A DNA stretch of 19,537 bases, from assembly GCA_004325065.1 (NCBI GenBank), contig PITI01000140.1, positions 1 to 19,537 on the forward strand, read 5' to 3'. The position numbers and the translations under genes are program-made. This DNA comes from Hamiltosporidium magnivora (lineage: Eukaryota > Microsporidia > Dubosqiidae). The notes below the pieces were generated by a model. The model had not been told where the DNA came from. It made no database searches and saw nothing but the letters and a program-made list of their open reading frames with translations. This document shows positions 8,914 to 16,970 of this stretch, piece after piece (position 1 is the stretch's first letter; every line of letters starts with the position of its first letter).

Positions 8914-11262
8914 ATGAATATTATAGATGCAGAAAATAAAACAACTAGATTTGGTATTGTTATTGTTTTAGGTAAATTAATCTATTATTTGAATATCTAT
9001 ACGGTTTCATACATTCGTTTTTCCATTTTTGCAATTCTATTCTCTAAAATTCATATATGTAGATTAAACGTGAAAATTTTAGAGATTGATGAGAATAAAG
9101 AATTCGGCTCTTTACAAGATTATCAAGATGTACATTTTTTATGCCTGAAAACATGTACGCTACTTCACAGTACTCAAGAAAATTGTTTTAAGAGATATTT
9201 AACTTCATATAATTCTACTAACATGTTTCAATTTTCATATCCGAATGATATATTTCTAGAATTTGAATTTTTTAATGAAAAACTCATTGAAAAGAAAGAA
9301 GAAGTCTCGATATATATTGAAAAAACTGATTATAGGATATTGATATGTTTCCTTAAACTATTAGAAACGAATGAATGTACTATGAAAATTGAGCCAGTTG
9401 TTTTTTTCGAATTTTTAAAATATTGTAATATTTTCAGAGTAAATAGAAATAATCAATATAAAATATTCATAAAATCGCTGGTTTTTCATTCGATAATGTT
9501 TAACGAAGACTATTTTGCACGAATTTCAGCTATTTTTTGTTTATGTCACAGAGAATATAACAATTTACACGTTCGTGATGTGATAGAGTGTTTCTTCAAA
9601 TTTTATTTATTATCAAAGAAGTTTATCTATGAACTTTTTCATAAATATAATCCAATGGTAGTTTCTAGTCGAATCAGGCTGTACAAGAAATATAAATTAG
9701 TTAAAAACTTTATTAGCTTACAGATCGAAGAATTCGAATTTCATTTTTATAATCATTTATTAAATTTAAAATTTTATGAAATATGGAAAATCATGATAAG
9801 AATTTTTTATATTGATAAATTCTATGTAGATCTCGTTATTCTTTCAGACGATTTAAACCTGGATTTAGTCGCTTCCTCATTTCCAAAAAACGTAAAAAAG
9901 GCTTCATTCTTAATTTATGATGATTATTTACCATTATTTGATATATTGAATGAAATTAACTATTTTGACTCAATTCAAAAATTAAAACTCATATTTTTTT
10001 GTTTTACAAAACATGTTGTCAAAATATTGGGATTTTTAAAGAGTCTCGACAAACTTACATTGATTTTAAGAAAAATTAAAGTTGATGAAATAATTAGTTT
10101 GGAAAAAATTACTTCGTTTCAATCTATAAAAATTGTAAAAATAAAATTATTTGATCATGTTGATCTAGAATCTAAAACCTCTATCAATTCATTTGTAGGA
10201 AATTTAAAAAATCTTAAGATTGATTTATCTAATAAATTGATGATATCAGATTCCAAAAATGAATTAGAAAACTTTTTGTCATATAATTTCTATAATTATA
10301 TAAATGGAATCAATTTAAGGTTATGTAGACGCTCTTATATACTATTTGATTTCGAAAAAATATTTAATTTTGACTATATAACTCGTTTAAAATTGGATTT
10401 TAAAAGACTTAAATATAAATGCTTAAAAAACTATAAATTTTTAGAATCGTTTATATTTCTAAATAAATTATATATTTTGAATGTAAACTTGACTATTGAG
10501 CTTTTAGTTATTCTATTAAGATCTGAAAAATTGAAATTTATTCTATTTAAGTCATTTGAATTTGATGAGAAAATTAACAGTAATGATTTAGAAATTACAA
10601 ACAAATCAGTCATTCGTATAGAATTTTTAGATTTAAAAAACTTTTTGAACGCTCATTTCTTTTATTTCATCAATAAATTTATAAGCTTAGAACATCTTTT
10701 GCTCAATTTAATTTTCATTTCAAATACAAAACGTAAAAATTTTGGTTTTGAAGACAAATTAATTAATTTGAATATTTATAACCTCGAAAAATGTGTATCA
10801 TTGCCCAGATTGAGTCATTTAGAATATAAAAACAAAGTCGAATGTAAAAATTCGTCTTTATATAGCATTTTATATGTCTTTACGTTTTTTTTTGATTTAT
10901 ATTCAATCGAAAAACTTGTTTACGATTCGGAATTTTTATATCAAGAAGATCTTAATATTATTGCAAATTTAAAATCACTTACAAATTTAAAATTATGTAT
11001 TTACAAAAATGATTTAAAAGATAATATTTTACAACAAATACTACAATCAAATATAAAGGAAACTGTATTTAAATTACATATTTATGTATATCAATTTACC
11101 AATCTGGAATTAATTTCAATTTTGTATTTTAGAAATCTAAAGTTTCTGAAAATTGCTGCTATATTTACCGAAGAATCGAGCGAAAAATACGAGGAGATTT
11201 TACGAGGTATAAACCTTATAGAATTTGAATCATATTTAGGAATAAATTTCAATCAAGTCTAG
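8914..11262 (+). CDS. BTB-like / leucine-rich-repeat protein
   Basis: The open frame extends back to a TTG at 8848, but the first ATG is at 8914, giving 782 residues. Residues ~12-50 are strongly hydrophobic and could be a signal anchor or one or two membrane segments. Residues ~105-192 resemble the second half of a BTB/POZ domain: an alternating hydrophobic strand (VSIYIEKTDY), a FLKLL helix, then FFEFLKYCNIFRV and a further helix. This is weak but consistent. From ~350 to the C-terminus at least ten leucine-rich segments recur about every 25-45 residues (SIQKLKLIFF, SLDKLTLIL, NLKNLKIDLS, SLTNLKLCIY, NLKFLKIAA), forming an irregular LRR solenoid without the asparagine ladder of canonical LRRs. 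LRR proteins are expanded in several microsporidia, and some are thought to be exported to the host. Export here is inference. Codon use is as AT-rich as in the neighbours. No start-proximal CCC motif is visible. Confidence 0.72.
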   Translation: MNIIDAENKTTRFGIVIVLGKLIYYLNIYTVSYIRFSIFAILFSKIHICRLNVKILEIDENKEFGSLQDYQDVHFLCLKTCTLLHSTQENCFKRYLTSYNSTNMFQFSYPNDIFLEFEFFNEKLIEKKEEVSIYIEKTDYRILICFLKLLETNECTMKIEPVVFFEFLKYCNIFRVNRNNQYKIFIKSLVFHSIMFNEDYFARISAIFCLCHREYNNLHVRDVIECFFKFYLLSKKFIYELFHKYNPMVVSSRIRLYKKYKLVKNFISLQIEEFEFHFYNHLLNLKFYEIWKIMIRIFYIDKFYVDLVILSDDLNLDLVASSFPKNVKKASFLIYDDYLPLFDILNEINYFDSIQKLKLIFFCFTKHVVKILGFLKSLDKLTLILRKIKVDEIISLEKITSFQSIKIVKIKLFDHVDLESKTSINSFVGNLKNLKIDLSNKLMISDSKNELENFLSYNFYNYINGINLRLCRRSYILFDFEKIFNFDYITRLKLDFKRLKYKCLKNYKFLESFIFLNKLYILNVNLTIELLVILLRSEKLKFILFKSFEFDEKINSNDLEITNKSVIRIEFLDLKNFLNAHFFYFINKFISLEHLLLNLIFISNTKRKNFGFEDKLINLNIYNLEKCVSLPRLSHLEYKNKVECKNSSLYSILYVFTFFFDLYSIEKLVYDSEFLYQEDLNIIANLKSLTNLKLCIYKNDLKDNILQQILQSNIKETVFKLHIYVYQFTNLELISILYFRNLKFLKIAAIFTEESSEKYEEILRGINLIEFESYLGINFNQV

Positions 11263-12827
11263 GGAATGGTTTTGTACTCAAATTGGGAGTTTCAAATTTC
11301 TGAGTGTATTTCTTTCTAACTTCATAATCTCTTTAGATATAGTTATATTTTCAAATTACTTATTCATTTAATTTACCAAATTAAACTTTATATTCTTTAA
11401 GGCGTTTTATTATTTCTTTGGTAAATTTTTTTTCAATTAGTATGAAATAATTTCCAAGAAATATATCACATGTTTACTGTTCACAATTTTAATCTTCATT
11501 TTTATACTGCGTATTAAAAAATCACGCTACTCATTTTATTTTTTGTAGAAAATAGATTAGTGGAGGAAGGAATACCACACAAAAAGCCATCTTTTTAGCA
11601 ATAGATATGTAAAATTGTTGCACGAAATATTTGGTTGAGTTTTTCGCAACAAAAATCTCACTAATATTCTGTTGTTACATAGAGATTTGAATGGAAGGAA
11701 AACGTATACGAAAAGCGAAACATTTTTTACAAATCTTTTTGAAGTTCTTTATGTAAAAAAACTGAGATTGAAGTTATAGATAGTTTTCGTGCAAAGGCTT
11801 AAACCTTGGCCTTGCTCATTTGAATTAGAAGACTAACGTACTGAAGAACGAAGAAACCATACTTTTTAAAAATCCAGGAATACCAAGTGGCAGGCTATAT
11901 TAGTTTAATGGCATTTCAACGCCTAGGTGGAAAAAATGTATGCTTTCGAGTTATTTCTTGGATTCAAGTCTACTCGGTTCAAAAAGTGTAGCTTAAGTCG
12001 GAATACCGCCTGTGTTATAAAGCGCATGCCAGGTTTCTATTGTGATTACACATTATGCCATTTGAAATACCAGATTATGAGCAATCACAGGTTAATTTGA
12101 TGTATTTTAAGCATCTTTATAAATCTTTGAAATCTAGATATCTTTAGAGGTACCGATGAGTTTTAGGGAAACGGTTATAATTTTTAATCTAGAACTCTGT
12201 TGAATAATGAAAAGATAGGATTCGTATCAAAGGAAATTTATTTTTTTTTGTCTTTGCTTTATCAATCGCTGGTTTAAGTTCATATTATAATTTTATGTTA
12301 GATTATTTCACAATGTTTGAGCATGTTTTTAGTCACAATTTTGTCTTCCAAAAGTATCAATAATTTCTATAGGTTAATAACCCAAAGAATTAATTTCACG
12401 ACTAAAGTAACAAATTGAATACATTTTAATACATCTTTTGAAATTTCTGCTAACAATTATTAATATCTTTGGAAAAATGTTAAAATAATTATAAATAATA
12501 TTCAAATAAGTTATTTACTAAAAATTAGATGGCAAATTTATTCTTTTAGTCATTTAAAAAAACCACAAATACAATTCCTATAAATAATGTTTGAACCAAT
12601 GAACTTATAAATTGGTTAGAAATGTATTTTCTAAAAAAAATATAATTTATTTTTCTTAGAATATTTAAATCAGTAATTAAGTATATTAGTTAGAAGATTA
12701 TTTTTTTCGGTTTTTTTAAAAAATGTTTACAAATATTTGGTCAATAAATATTTAAATTTTATTGGTTCTTTTAATTGATAAGAAATTTAAAGGAGAATTT
12801 TTGAAAAGTAGAGATCAAATAATTAAT
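11263..12827. other. Gene-free spacer containing one dispersed-repeat copy
   Basis: No open frame of note lies between the LRR gene and the arrestin-like gene. About 11555-12190 is the first copy of a ~640-bp repeat, listed separately. The remaining ~600 bases before the arrestin-like gene are plain AT-rich DNA with homopolymer runs, likely containing its promoter, in which I see no specific site. Confidence 0.7.
11555..12190 (+). repeat. Dispersed ~640-bp repeat, copy A
   Basis: This stretch matches 17860-18512 in the same orientation as a chain of short conserved blocks in the same order. Examples are atatgtaaaattg, gcgaaac followed by a T-run and aaatct, ttagaagact, ggcatt/ggcctt followed by gc(c)taggt, ggttca(a/g)aaagtgtag with taagt and ggaat, and a final tag(a/g)tatc block followed by ggta, acc and atg. 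The copies are diverged, with many substitutions and small indels, so the insertions are old. No open frame is conserved between them and I see no terminal inverted repeats. Exact ends cannot be fixed by eye. Confidence 0.7.
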
Positions 12828-13808
12828 ATGAAAAAAGAACCACATTTTTATATTTCATTAGATAAGAAGATATATGCTTCAACAGATTTTATAAATGGAA
12901 TTATTAATTTAAAAATATCAGAACCTTTAGATGTACAAAGAATAGAATTACGTTTTTATAAAATTTTATATTCCAATTATACCGATTTAGAAAGTAATTT
13001 AGAAAAAAGCAAAAAAATAAAAAATTTAGATAACGAAATAATTTATGAAAAACGAATAAACATTCTTGACAGAACTTCAGAAGTAAAAAAGATGTTCAGT
13101 GGACATCATAAATTTCCATTTAAAATGCAAGTAAGTGAAAATGATGGAGCATCAAATGAAATATGTCAAATAACTGAAAATATTAATTATCAGATTGTTA
13201 CTAAATATATATTTGAAGCATCTTTAAAGGTATTTGATGTTTATAAACCAATTCTTAGTGCCAAAAAAAATCTATTTATAACAGAATACAATGATATTAA
13301 ACAAGAAGAAATCACAAAAGTAGAAATTTGTTCGTGTTTTTTTATTTTTCAAAAACTTTATTTTTTAAAAACGTGGGTCGACAAAAATATATATTTTTCA
13401 GGTGAAAATATATTTCTAAGATCAGAAATAAACACCAAAAAAGATATAAAAGATACTATAAATGACATAGAAGTACATCTATATCAATGTATAGAAGCAA
13501 ATATTAACGGAAAATTTATTTCTCATGTAAAATTTATTGCAAAAAATAGTGAAAATACTATTTCAAGTAAAAATTCTATTACATCAAAACTTAGAATACC
13601 ATCTATAGTTCCTTCTTCGAGTTATAAAGAAAATAATTATTATGTTGAATATTTTCTTTATATTTTTGTCAAATTTCACAGAAGTTTACCAATCAGAATT
13701 AAAAACAAAATACAAATTTCTCAAAACCGAAAACAAGAACTTGAACCACAATCCTTACCTCTCTTAGATGGTGAAACATATGCTACAAAGTTTTTTACTG
13801 TCGATTAA
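12828..13808 (+). CDS. Arrestin-fold protein
   Basis: The frame is open from a TTG at 12762, but the first ATG is at 12828, giving 326 residues, which is compact for the family. The N-lobe opens with a beta-strand pattern (HFYISLDKKIYAST), then INGIINLKISEPLDVQRIELRFY, which fits the arrestin signature of a ligand-like strand, a G-x-(I/V)-x-L turn and a second strand ending before a loop. The next conserved element is GHHKFPFKMQVSE (the G-x-h-x-F-P-F motif of alpha-arrestins), followed by INYQIVTKYIFEASL, which fits the (I/V)-x-Y-x-(I/V) strand. The C-lobe shows FSGENIFLRSEINTKKDIKDTINDIEVHLYQ, matching the second arrestin domain (G-x-x-(I/V), N-x-(S/T/K), then a strand pair). Arrestin-like proteins act as cargo adaptors in endocytosis and ubiquitination. 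No PPxY motif is visible, so recruitment of a HECT ubiquitin ligase is doubtful. An AATAAA lies 28 bases after the stop. A Vps26-type retromer subunit has the same fold but seems less likely given the GHHKFPF motif. Confidence 0.75.
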   Translation: MKKEPHFYISLDKKIYASTDFINGIINLKISEPLDVQRIELRFYKILYSNYTDLESNLEKSKKIKNLDNEIIYEKRINILDRTSEVKKMFSGHHKFPFKMQVSENDGASNEICQITENINYQIVTKYIFEASLKVFDVYKPILSAKKNLFITEYNDIKQEEITKVEICSCFFIFQKLYFLKTWVDKNIYFSGENIFLRSEINTKKDIKDTINDIEVHLYQCIEANINGKFISHVKFIAKNSENTISSKNSITSKLRIPSIVPSSSYKENNYYVEYFLYIFVKFHRSLPIRIKNKIQISQNRKQELEPQSLPLLDGETYATKFFTVD

Positions 13809-13884
13809 ACCAAAAGTATTTATTTTTAAATTATAAATAAAATGTAGTTTAAATAAATTTATTTATCCGTTAGAATTCCTCTTC

Positions 13885-14006
13885 TTAATATCTCTTTTAA
13901 ATATCTCTTCTTAATCTCTGATAATATTTTTCTTTAAATATTTTTTTAATATCTCTTTTAAATATCTCTTCTTAATCTCTGATAATATTTTTCTTTAAAT
14001 ATCGCT
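13885..14006. repeat. 61-bp tandem duplication
   Basis: Two nearly identical 61-bp units lie head to tail (13885-13945 and 13946-14006). Each contains aatatctcttttaaatatct and tctctgataatattt. The unit itself is made of smaller ttaaatatctcttc repeats, and further decayed copies run on to about 14095. Confidence 0.85.
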
Positions 14007-14571
14007 TTAACATCTCGTTTAAATATTTCTTCAATATCTCATTAAAAATTTTCCTTTTAAACTTATCCTCTTTTAAATATTTTTCTCCTAAAATTATCTT
14101 ATTTCAAATTCTTTTAATTTATTTACGCGTTTAAAAATAATTTCTGATACAAAATAAATTATTTTAAAACCGTTCATTTTTTTTATTAAATTTCACTTTT
14201 TCCTAATAAATTAAATACAAATTTTTTCTACAAAAATTTCCAAAAATAGTAATAAATATAAAACTTTGAATAAAAATTACAAATATTTTAATAAACAGAA
14301 TAAAAGAACAGGCTTTTTAATTATAATATTTACTAATCTTTTATAATTTTTATAAATTTTAAACCAAAAAAAATTAAAAAATATTTCTAAGATTCATAAA
14401 TAATAAATCACTAATAAATTGTAAATAAACCATTATTCTTTACTAAATCTATAAGAAATTAATATTCTTTAACAAAATTTAACAAATAATTAATAAATCT
14501 ATATTCAATCTATAATAAATCCATAATAAATCTATATTCAATCTATAATAAATCTATAATAAATCTATAAT

Positions 14572-14741
14572 AAATATTTATTCTTTACTAAGTCTGTAAG
14601 AATTTATATTCTCTACCAAATCTATAATAAATATTTCTTTTTTAACAAATATTTATTCTTTACTAACTCTATAAGAATTTATATTCTCTACCAAATCTAT
14701 AATAAATATTTCGTTTTTAACAAATATTTATTCTTTACCAA
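14572..14741. repeat. 75-bp tandem array, two full copies and a partial third
   Basis: Units start at 14572, 14647 and 14722 with aaatatttattctttac. The first two are full length with a few substitutions. The third stops after 20 bases. Smaller aatctataataaat repeats precede the array from about 14490. Confidence 0.88.
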
Positions 14742-14843
14742 ATAATTAAAAATCTTTAAAAATTTATTTTTTTAATATCATTTCTCTATTTTCATAGACA
14801 TTTCAACGTATTTACAAAATATTTAATAAAAAAAATAAGAAAA

Positions 14844-14848
14844 GGGGG
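14844..14848 (+). promoter_or_regulatory. GGGGG start-proximal motif of the GLTSCR1-like gene
   Basis: Five G residues, isolated in a G-poor A/T region, end eight bases before the ATG at 14857. This fits the GGG-like variant of the microsporidian start-proximal signal (established knowledge). It also argues that translation starts at the ATG and not at the GTG at 14848, which overlaps the motif. Confidence 0.5.
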
Positions 14849-14856
14849 TGAAAAAA

Positions 14857-16053
14857 ATGGAAGGGCATAAAAATAAAAAAGAAATACGAATGTCTCATAA
14901 AACGAAATATGAAGAATGTAATTTGGATTTAAATAGTCAAATCCCTTCAAAAGTTGATAATATGTCTTCCAAACCACAAAAAGAAAAAGAACCCTTTAAA
15001 TCACTTAGTAATTCTGAAAAAGAAATAATTAAAGTAAAAAAAGATAAAAATGGAGAAGAAATGGGATTTAAGCCATCAAATATTCTAGCATCCGAATGTA
15101 GTAATTCTTCTGAGTCTTCTAAAAGTAATTTTATAGATTTAGAGTCTTTTAAGAAAGATTGTGATAATACTGATAAAGAAATTGAAAATCAAACTGAACA
15201 AAAACAAGAAGTTTCTCAGAAAAAAAGGAGAGGAAGAAAACCAAAACCAAAATTGATTGAAGAAACTTCTGGTGAAAATGTAGTAAAATTGAAGAGAAAA
15301 AGACGAACCAAAAAAGAAATGGAAGAAGAAAAAAGCAAAAATTTAGTAAAATACGAATATTTTGATAATCAGAGTTACGAATCTTTAGAATTTAATTTAA
15401 ATAAAAAAGATGAAGAAAATTTGCCATTTTCGGAAATCAAAGATCAATTTACACCGTCAGATGCGTACAATTATAAAATATTTGAAAATATTTCTTGTTT
15501 GGTACAGCGAAGAGAAAAAATATTGTCTTTTCTTTGTAAAGAACAATATCAACTCACAAATCCAGATTTACATCCATTTATAAATGAAAACCATGCATAT
15601 GAGTGTTTATTGCCATACCACATATACAGCCTACCCCTGTATGAAGATTTACTATTTTTTAATTCTAGAGAAGATCCAACTCTTCTAGATAGAACTGTAA
15701 ATTTAATGGATGAGTTTGAAAATATTTTGTTAAATTTTTATGATGAAATAGATTTCGAACCAGATATTATTGTAGATCTTCTTTTAATAGAAGAAGATCG
15801 CTATATTTTTAATAAATTACATACTTTTTTGGACAAATTAAATGAAGAAGAAGAAATAAATGAAAGAGAAATAAAATATAATATTTCACGATCTAAAAGA
15901 AGAAAAGGATGGAAATCTGAACCTGAAGATATAAGTTTTAAAATAAAATTAAAATTAAATACTGAAGAAATACAGAACTATAAAAGAAATGAAGGAGAAG
16001 AAAAAATTTATTTAAAAGTTAAAAAAGACATTATTGATAAATTTTTAGAGTAA
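14857..16053 (+). CDS. AT-hook and GLTSCR1-domain protein, putative SWI/SNF (BICRA-like) subunit
   Basis: The ATG at 14857 gives 398 residues; an upstream in-frame GTG at 14848 is not used here. Residues 1-115 are charged and probably disordered. Residues 122-132 contain an AT-hook-like minor-groove binding motif (KKRRGRKPKPK, core R125-G126-R127), followed by a second basic cluster (KRKRR), likely nuclear. Residues ~218-333 match the GLTSCR1 domain layout: a leading helix with REKILSFL and a Q-rich end, NPDLHPF (235-241) with Pro-Asp and Pro-Phe, then ECLLPYHIYSLP (249-260) with the hallmark LLPYH, then two long helices, the second carrying LLIEEDRYIF. The C-terminus is basic. In animals this domain defines BICRA/BICRAL, subunits of the non-canonical BAF (GBAF) complex, and plants have related BRIP proteins in BAS complexes. 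I infer a nuclear role in chromatin remodelling. The protein is far shorter than animal homologues, consistent with microsporidian reduction. Confidence 0.75.
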   Translation: MEGHKNKKEIRMSHKTKYEECNLDLNSQIPSKVDNMSSKPQKEKEPFKSLSNSEKEIIKVKKDKNGEEMGFKPSNILASECSNSSESSKSNFIDLESFKKDCDNTDKEIENQTEQKQEVSQKKRRGRKPKPKLIEETSGENVVKLKRKRRTKKEMEEEKSKNLVKYEYFDNQSYESLEFNLNKKDEENLPFSEIKDQFTPSDAYNYKIFENISCLVQRREKILSFLCKEQYQLTNPDLHPFINENHAYECLLPYHIYSLPLYEDLLFFNSREDPTLLDRTVNLMDEFENILLNFYDEIDFEPDIIVDLLLIEEDRYIFNKLHTFLDKLNEEEEINEREIKYNISRSKRRKGWKSEPEDISFKIKLKLNTEEIQNYKRNEGEEKIYLKVKKDIIDKFLE

Positions 16054-16089
16054 ATGAATTCTGATGTAATAATTAAATTATCTTTTTTA

Positions 16090-16265
16090 TAATTTTTAAG
16101 TAAATAATTTTGATGTTTAAAAGTATGTGTTTTTGATTTATAAAAGTAAGTGTTTTTGATATTTTTGAATTCAGTAATTTTATTTTTTAAGTAAATAATT
16201 TTGATGTTTAAAAGTATGTGTTTTTGATATTAAAATTCAGTAATTTTATTTTTTAAGTAAATAAA
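16090..16265. repeat. Direct repeats of TTTTTAAGTAAATAATTTTGA
   Basis: A block of about 45 bp, beginning tttttaagtaaataattttg and running through gtttaaaagtatgtgttttt, occurs at about 16093 and again 91 bp later. A partial third copy (ttttttaagtaaata) lies 66 bp after that. A second motif (ttcagtaattttattttt) alternates with it. Confidence 0.85.
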
Positions 16266-16721
16266 CTCTGCCCTCGTCTTAATTGATTCTTTTATACTTC
16301 TAAATTTATGAATTTTTTTAAGTAATATTGATTTCTTAGATATTTATATCTTTTATTTCTAAATTTTTTATAAATTTATAGAAAAATATGGTTTTTAAGG
16401 ATATTTGGAACAAAACAATATTTTGTTTAGAAAGTTTGTGTAAACTTCTTATAAATTTTTTAATATTTTAAATTTAATTTTTTGGCCATAATGTAGAGAA
16501 AAAAATGGTTTTTTATACATTCGTTTCTTTTTTTAGTATTAAGATGTAAATAAATTCTGATTTTAGTACAATTTAGGGATTATTTGATGAATAAATTTGA
16601 GAAACTGAATGATATATTTTGATTGAATTGGAATGTTTTTTAGACTTTATAGACTATTTATTCTGATCAAATTAGTTTTAAAAAATTATTTTGTTTTAAT
16701 ACTAGTAAATATCTGTGACAA

Positions 16722-16845
16722 TTACATTTTTAAAGATATAGCAATTTGACATTTACATTTTTAAAGATATAGTAATTTGACATTTACATTTTTAAAGATA
16801 TAGAAATTTGACATTTACATTTTTAAAGATATAGCAATTTGACAT
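16722..16845. repeat. 31-bp tandem repeat, four complete copies
   Basis: Four head-to-tail units start at 16722, 16753, 16784 and 16815. Each reads ttacatttttaaagatatag followed by caatttgacat, and copies 2 and 3 differ by one or two bases (agtaa, agaaa). There are no spacers between units, so this is a minisatellite and not a CRISPR array. It lies in the 3' flank of the Snf7-like gene. Confidence 0.95.
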
Positions 16846-16970
16846 TTATTTAAAAAATATGTATTCTAACTTTGGAATCGTGTTTTTTTTTAAGGTTTTG
16901 CCATAAATATAGGTCAGATAGAATAGAAATAATCTAAATTTTCTTAAAATAATTTAAAAAAACCCATTTT

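Larger units (their letters stand above)
13809..14856. other. Very AT-rich intergenic region with two repeat arrays
   Basis: Between the arrestin-like gene and the GLTSCR1-like gene there is no coding sequence on either strand. A short antisense open frame over the start of the next gene is ignored. The region holds a 61-bp tandem duplication and a 75-bp tandem array (both listed) in a background close to pure A/T. Confidence 0.8.
16054..16970. other. Convergent intergenic region with two repeat families
   Basis: The GLTSCR1-like and Snf7-like genes converge on this 0.9-kb stretch, so it holds both 3' ends. It carries direct repeats at 16090-16265 and a 31-bp tandem array at 16722-16845. No open frame of interest is present on either strand. 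Confidence 0.8.

Noticed and set aside
16722..16845. CRISPR-like regular repeats
   Set aside because: The 31-bp units are directly adjacent without spacers, and the genome is eukaryotic.
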